From Gracilibacteraceae bacterium (GTDB lineage: Bacteria > Bacillota > Desulfitobacteriia > Desulfitobacteriales > Syntrophobotulaceae), in the NCBI GenBank assembly GCA_031263945.1, contig JAISEW010000165.1:1-8114 (forward strand): a stretch of DNA of 8,114 nucleotides, in the 5' to 3' direction. Position 1 is the stretch's first letter, and each line of letters starts with the position of its first letter. Positions 5,161 through 8,114 of this stretch are shown in pieces. The position numbers and the translations under genes are program-made. Below the pieces are notes generated by a model. That model was not told the DNA's origin, did not search any database, and saw only the letters and a list, made by a program, of their open reading frames with translations.

Positions 5161-6231
5161 ATGCCGGAACAAAAACAGGAAAAGAATAAACGAAAACAGC
5201 TGTCTCCCAGCGAGCTGGCTGTTTTCTGCGCTCAAATGGCCATGATCCTGAAAGCGGGCATCGTCGCGGCCGAAGGGGTGGCGGTCATGGCCGCCGACGC
5301 GCCGAATCCCGAAGGTCAGGCTATTTTGCGGGACGTATCCGACGTCATGGAGGCGGGCGGCGCGTTCGCGGACGCCTTGGAGTCGGCGGCCTGTTTTCCT
5401 TCATATATGACGGATATGGCCCGCGTCGGCGAGCGGGCGGGCAAATTGGAAGAAGTGCTGACTTCGCTGACCGGGTATTACGAGCGGGAGGAGGCGCTGC
5501 GGCGGAACCTGCGCGGCGCCGTGACTTACCCGCTCGTGATGATCACGATGATGTGTCTGGTGATCGCGGTTTTACTTATAAAAGTGCTGCCGGTGTTCAA
5601 CGAAATGTTTTTGCAGCTGGAGCGGGAGATGACGGGCTTTTCACTCATCTTGCTGCGCGGGGGCCAGTGGCTCGGGCGCTGGTGGCCGGCGGCGCTGGGC
5701 CTGATCGCGGCGGTGATTTTGGCCATCGTCATCCTCGGCCGCTCGGCGGGCGGCAAACGCGCGCTGAACCGCTTCTGGTCCCGTCTCATTTTCACGCGCT
5801 CGCTCATGGCCCATATCGCCTCCAGCCGCTTTGCCTCCGCGATGGCCCTGATGCTGCAGAGCGGCATGGATACGGAGGAGGCGCTGGATATGACCGGCCG
5901 CGTCGTCGGTCAGGAGACGCTGCGCGAAAAGATCCGGGTCTGCCAGACGGAAATCGCGGACGGGCGGTCACTGGCGGAAGTGCTGGAAGAACAGCGGATC
6001 TTTCCCGGCCTTTACGCCAAAATGGTGACGGTCGGTTTTAAAACCGGCACCGTGGATGAAGTGATGAGCAAACTGGCCGAGCGCCTGGACGCCGAAACGC
6101 AGACCAGTCTGAACCGGCTGGTCGCGATGATCGAACCGACGCTGGTGGTGATCCTCTCCGTGCTGGTCGGCGCGATTTTGCTGTCGGTCATGCTGCCGCT
6201 GGCGGACATCATGTCCACGCTGGGCGCCTGA
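5161..6231 (+). CDS. Type II secretion/type IV pilus platform protein (GspF/PilC/ComGB family)
   Basis: This 356-residue inner-membrane protein is the platform on which an assembly ATPase pushes pseudopilins outward. Two T2SF domains are visible: one at about 15-135, with GGAFADALESAACFP, VGERAGKLEEVL and a final YP at the first helix, and a second at about 215-345, with ASAMALMLQSGMDTEEAL, GRSLAEVLE and GFKTGTVDEVM. Membrane helices lie at about 123-143, 174-194 and 328-350, the usual topology. Length is slightly below the roughly 400 residues of typical GspF. No Shine-Dalgarno site precedes ATG 5161 or the in-frame ATG 5152, and the TTG at 5125 belongs to the promoter. Leaderless initiation at 5161, or coupling to the lipoprotein gene on read-through RNA, could explain this. 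It is the first of five tightly packed genes. Confidence 0.92.
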   Translation: MPEQKQEKNKRKQLSPSELAVFCAQMAMILKAGIVAAEGVAVMAADAPNPEGQAILRDVSDVMEAGGAFADALESAACFPSYMTDMARVGERAGKLEEVLTSLTGYYEREEALRRNLRGAVTYPLVMITMMCLVIAVLLIKVLPVFNEMFLQLEREMTGFSLILLRGGQWLGRWWPAALGLIAAVILAIVILGRSAGGKRALNRFWSRLIFTRSLMAHIASSRFASAMALMLQSGMDTEEALDMTGRVVGQETLREKIRVCQTEIADGRSLAEVLEEQRIFPGLYAKMVTVGFKTGTVDEVMSKLAERLDAETQTSLNRLVAMIEPTLVVILSVLVGAILLSVMLPLADIMSTLGA

Positions 6232-6234
6232 GCC

Positions 6235-6588
6235 ATGCGCAACCGTTTTACGAAAGAGCGCGGCGGTCGTTTCGCTTTTATCAAAACCTGGGGCATATCG
6301 CTGGTGTTTTTCGCCGGCGTTATTTTGGTTTGCTGGCAGGGACTGAGCCGGACGGACGCCGCCGCCGCGGCGGAAAAACTGGAGACGGCGCGCAAAGCCG
6401 TGGTGCAGGCGGCGGTGCATTGTTACGCTCTGGAGGGGGAATATCCGCCCGATATGCTTTATCTGCGCGACCATTACGGTCTGCGCCTGGACCGGAATTA
6501 TGTTTACCATTATGAGGCTTTTGCCTCCAATATAATGCCTGACATCACCGTGCTGCCCAGAAACGGCCCGCTGGCGGAGGGTGAGTGA
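6235..6588 (+). CDS. Pseudopilin-like single-pass membrane protein
   Basis: I do not recognise a named family for this 117-residue protein. A basic N-terminus (RNRFTKERGGR) leads into one membrane helix at about 15-36, then an Ala/Glu-rich helix (about 40-60), then AVHCYALEGEYPPDMLYLRDHYGL. This long N-terminal helix followed by a Y-x-x-x-G-x-YP-type segment recalls GspG/ComGC-type pseudopilins, although the prepilin cleavage motif (Gly before Phe, Glu at +5) is missing. It starts 3 nt after the GspF stop without a good Shine-Dalgarno site, so it is probably translated by coupling. Its place between the platform protein and other pilin-like proteins supports a minor or accessory role in the same machine. 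A non-processed, membrane-anchored adaptor is an alternative. Confidence 0.75.
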   Translation: MRNRFTKERGGRFAFIKTWGISLVFFAGVILVCWQGLSRTDAAAAAEKLETARKAVVQAAVHCYALEGEYPPDMLYLRDHYGLRLDRNYVYHYEAFASNIMPDITVLPRNGPLAEGE

Positions 6589-7061
6589 TGGAGCGGCGCG
6601 GGCATCTGGCGGACACTTTGTTTCTTCTGGCCCTGTTCGGCGTGCTGGCGGCGTCGGCCCTGTTCGTGGTCATGACGGGGACGAATGTCTACCGCCAGAC
6701 GGTGACGCGGATGGACGACCATTTCGATTTGCGCACGCCGCTCGCTTATGTGACGGCCAAGGTGCGGCAAAGCGACGACGCCGGCGCGGTTTACCTGGCG
6801 GAATTGGGCGGGGGACCGGCGCTCGTGCTGGAGCAGGTTTTCGGGGATTCCGTCTACCAGACGTGGATCTATTATCATGAAGGCGCCTTAAAAGAGGTGC
6901 TGCTGGAAAAAGGCGCGAAGCTGGAGCCGAGTTACGGTCTCGCCATCATGGAAACGCCGGGTTTCAGCATGGAGAGGGTGGAGGACGGCCTGTTGCGCTT
7001 CACGGCCCTGGACGCCTCCGGCGGCGAGATGACGCTGGAACTGAGCTTGAGGAGTTCCTGA
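6588..7061 (+). CDS. DUF4860-like membrane protein of pilus-type clusters
   Basis: This 157-residue protein has one N-terminal membrane helix (about 8-30, TLFLLALFGVLAASALFVVM) and a predicted extracytoplasmic domain of mixed strands and helices. The segment from VYRQTVTRMDDHF to LAYVTAKVRQSDDAGAVYL resembles, from memory, DUF4860 proteins found beside GspF and pseudopilin genes in Clostridia; a profile search is needed to confirm it. The N-terminus lacks a Gly-Phe cleavage site. The start ATG at 6588 shares one base with the preceding TGA, with GGAGGG 7 nt upstream, so it was chosen over the GTG at 6585. Overlap with the upstream gene and a 1-nt gap to the next one place it firmly in the operon. 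Its specific function is unknown. Confidence 0.75.
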   Translation: MERRGHLADTLFLLALFGVLAASALFVVMTGTNVYRQTVTRMDDHFDLRTPLAYVTAKVRQSDDAGAVYLAELGGGPALVLEQVFGDSVYQTWIYYHEGALKEVLLEKGAKLEPSYGLAIMETPGFSMERVEDGLLRFTALDASGGEMTLELSLRSS

Positions 7062-7062
7062 T

Positions 7063-7530
7063 ATGGAAAAACCGCGCTCTTCTTCCAAATCAAGCCTTTT
7101 TTTGCTGGAAATGATAATAGCTATCCTTTTTCTGGCCGTGGCCGCCGCGGTGTGTATGCGTCTGTTCGCGCAGGCGCACGTCACCGGCGCGGAGAGCGAA
7201 AACCTGACGCGGGCGGTGATGGCGGCGCAGAGCCTGACGGAAAACCTGAAAGCCGCTCCGGCGCCGGAGGAATGGCTCGTGACCGCTCCGGGCGCGCGCG
7301 TTCTCCGAGATGGTGAATTATGGGAATTTTGTTATAGCGCGGACTGGCGCCTGCTGGCGGCAGGCGACGCGGAGACGGCGCCGGCCTTTTGGCTCCAGGT
7401 GCGGGAGACGGACAGCGGCGGCGGGTTGTGGCAAGCGGAGACAGCCGTTTACAGCCGCGGCGGCGCCGAACCGTTTTTGACCTGGCCTTGCGCCGTTTAT
7501 ACCGCGCCGGCAGGAAGCCGGGTCCCATGA
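7063..7530 (+). CDS. Prepilin-like protein with atypical cleavage site
   Basis: This 155-residue protein has the most pilin-like N-terminus of the cluster: a short basic, Ser-rich leader of 11 residues followed by LFLLEMIIAILFLAVAAAVC. If cleaved after Ser11, Glu16 becomes the invariant +5 glutamate and residues 12-34 the hydrophobic assembly helix, as in GspI/ComGD-type minor pseudopilins. The usual Gly at -1 is replaced by Ser and the +1 Phe by Leu, so processing by a standard prepilin peptidase is uncertain. The C-terminal domain (about 55-150) is not recognised; it contains two Cys residues, near 90 and 147, that could form a disulfide. AGGAG lies about 8 nt before the ATG, and the gene ends in a 4-nt ATGA overlap with the next. 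It is probably a minor pseudopilin. Confidence 0.8.
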   Translation: MEKPRSSSKSSLFLLEMIIAILFLAVAAAVCMRLFAQAHVTGAESENLTRAVMAAQSLTENLKAAPAPEEWLVTAPGARVLRDGELWEFCYSADWRLLAAGDAETAPAFWLQVRETDSGGGLWQAETAVYSRGGAEPFLTWPCAVYTAPAGSRVP

Positions 7531-8036
7531 GCGAAAAACAACAGACGGGCGGCCTGAGCGTAGGCGGTTCTTCGATTTTGGTGATCTTTGTCGTGCTGTC
7601 CCTCACGATTTTCGCCGCGCTTTCTTTTATGTCGGCCCGGGCGGATCTGCGGCTGGCGGAAAAACAGGCGCAGTCAGCGCTGGAGTATTACGCGGCGGAC
7701 AGCGCGGCCACCCGAACTCTGGCGGCGGTGGACGCCAGGCTCCGCGGTCTGAGTCTTTCTCCCAACGCGGAGGCCCCGTCTTACGCGGAGACCGCCGCCG
7801 GCGCTTTGAGCGCTCTGGCGGGCCTGGAGCTGGAACTGACGACGCCCCAGTCTCTCAGCGTCGTTTTCGAGGAACCGGTGAACGAGCGCCAGGTCCTGCG
7901 CGCCGTTCTCCGCGTACCGGGAGAGGAAATCTCGGGGGCCGGCCGGGAGCGCTGCCGGATCATCTCCTGGCGGATCGTCAACATCAAGGAATGGGAAGGC
8001 GGCAATAACACGATCGAGGTATGGCAGGGGGAGTAG
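7527..8036 (+). CDS. PilX/minor pseudopilin-like membrane protein
   Basis: This 169-residue protein begins with a short polar leader (MSEKQQTGGLSVGG), then a membrane helix at about 15-37 (SSILVIFVVLSLTIFAALSF) that continues into a long amphipathic helix (about 38-75, LRLAEKQAQSALEYYAADSAATRTL). This layout resembles PilX/GspK-like accessory pseudopilins, where the phrase YYAADSA fits the usual helix after the membrane part. No Glu at +5 follows the Gly-Gly, so a classical prepilin site is absent. The rest (about 85-169) is strand-rich and unrecognised. The ATG at 7527 overlaps the preceding stop by 4 nt with AGGAAG upstream; an earlier ATG at 7389 lies inside the previous gene and was rejected. 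It is the last gene of the cluster in the window and probably a minor component of the assembly tip. Confidence 0.75.
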   Translation: MSEKQQTGGLSVGGSSILVIFVVLSLTIFAALSFMSARADLRLAEKQAQSALEYYAADSAATRTLAAVDARLRGLSLSPNAEAPSYAETAAGALSALAGLELELTTPQSLSVVFEEPVNERQVLRAVLRVPGEEISGAGRERCRIISWRIVNIKEWEGGNNTIEVWQGE

Positions 8037-8114
8037 GGGACGAGAGAGTTGAGAGAGGAGCGGAGGAGTTTTCCCTGACAAGGCCTGACAGAAGCTGATA
8101 TAGAAGCGCTGAAT
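8037..8114 (+). promoter_or_regulatory. End-of-window intergenic stretch with a possible promoter
   Basis: After the last stop comes a purine-rich stretch (8040-8068), then two CCTGACA repeats (8074-8080 and 8084-8090). CTGACA (8075-8080), an 18-nt spacer and TATAGA (8099-8104) could form a promoter for a gene beyond the edge. No hairpin terminator for the pilus-like operon is visible in these 78 nt, so it may read on into the next gene. Confidence 0.3.

Noticed and set aside
7389..7526. ATG at 7389 as start of the last pilus-type gene
   Set aside because: It lies inside the previous gene and adds Arg-rich out-of-frame residues; ATG 7527 has an ATGA overlap and a ribosome site.

Overview
The window looks like chromosomal DNA of a fairly GC-rich Bacillota bacterium, probably a clostridial or Negativicutes-like lineage. 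This is inferred from three things. The protein families are a zf-HC2 anti-sigma factor, a V4R protein beside a PAS-GGDEF protein of a type common in Clostridia, and a compact GspF-plus-minor-pseudopilin operon. Purine-rich Shine-Dalgarno sites stand before most starts. The promoters are of the sigma-A TTGACA/TATAAT type. No rRNA, tRNA, CRISPR array or complete insertion sequence is visible.

Layout. (1) Positions 1-157 hold no convincing gene, only a short palindrome with an extended -10 motif. (2) Minus strand 960-158: an ECF sigma factor and its membrane zinc-finger anti-sigma factor overlap by 4 nt and are preceded by a likely autoregulated ECF promoter (TGAAAC-N16-AGTC). The anti-sigma protein is short and may be truncated. 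(3) Divergent plus strand: a HAD phosphatase (1190-1906) with a strong promoter and a perfect 23-bp palindrome at the predicted transcription start, a good operator candidate. (4) 1997-3911: a V4R small-molecule-binding protein overlaps, in the +1 frame, a HAMP-like/PAS/GGDEF diguanylate cyclase that has no believable start of its own. They may be one sensor enzyme split by a frameshift. (5) 4127-5128: a secreted lipoprotein with a transglutaminase-like fold and an intact Cys-His-Asp triad, behind a near-consensus promoter. (6) 5161-8036: five tightly packed genes form a type II secretion/type IV pilus-like cluster. They encode a GspF/PilC inner-membrane platform protein followed by four small single-pass membrane proteins that resemble minor pseudopilins or pilus accessory proteins. 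The -35 box of this operon overlaps the lipoprotein stop codon, and its predicted transcription start falls on or next to the first codon, which suggests leaderless translation.

How they may work together: regions 2-4 are signalling genes (ECF/anti-sigma, phosphatase, c-di-GMP synthesis), and regions 5-6 are cell-surface genes. c-di-GMP often controls pili in bacteria, so a link between the V4R/GGDEF pair and the pilus-like operon is possible, but nothing in the sequence proves it. The pilus cluster lacks an assembly ATPase, a canonical major pilin and a prepilin peptidase inside the window. Those must lie elsewhere if the machine works.
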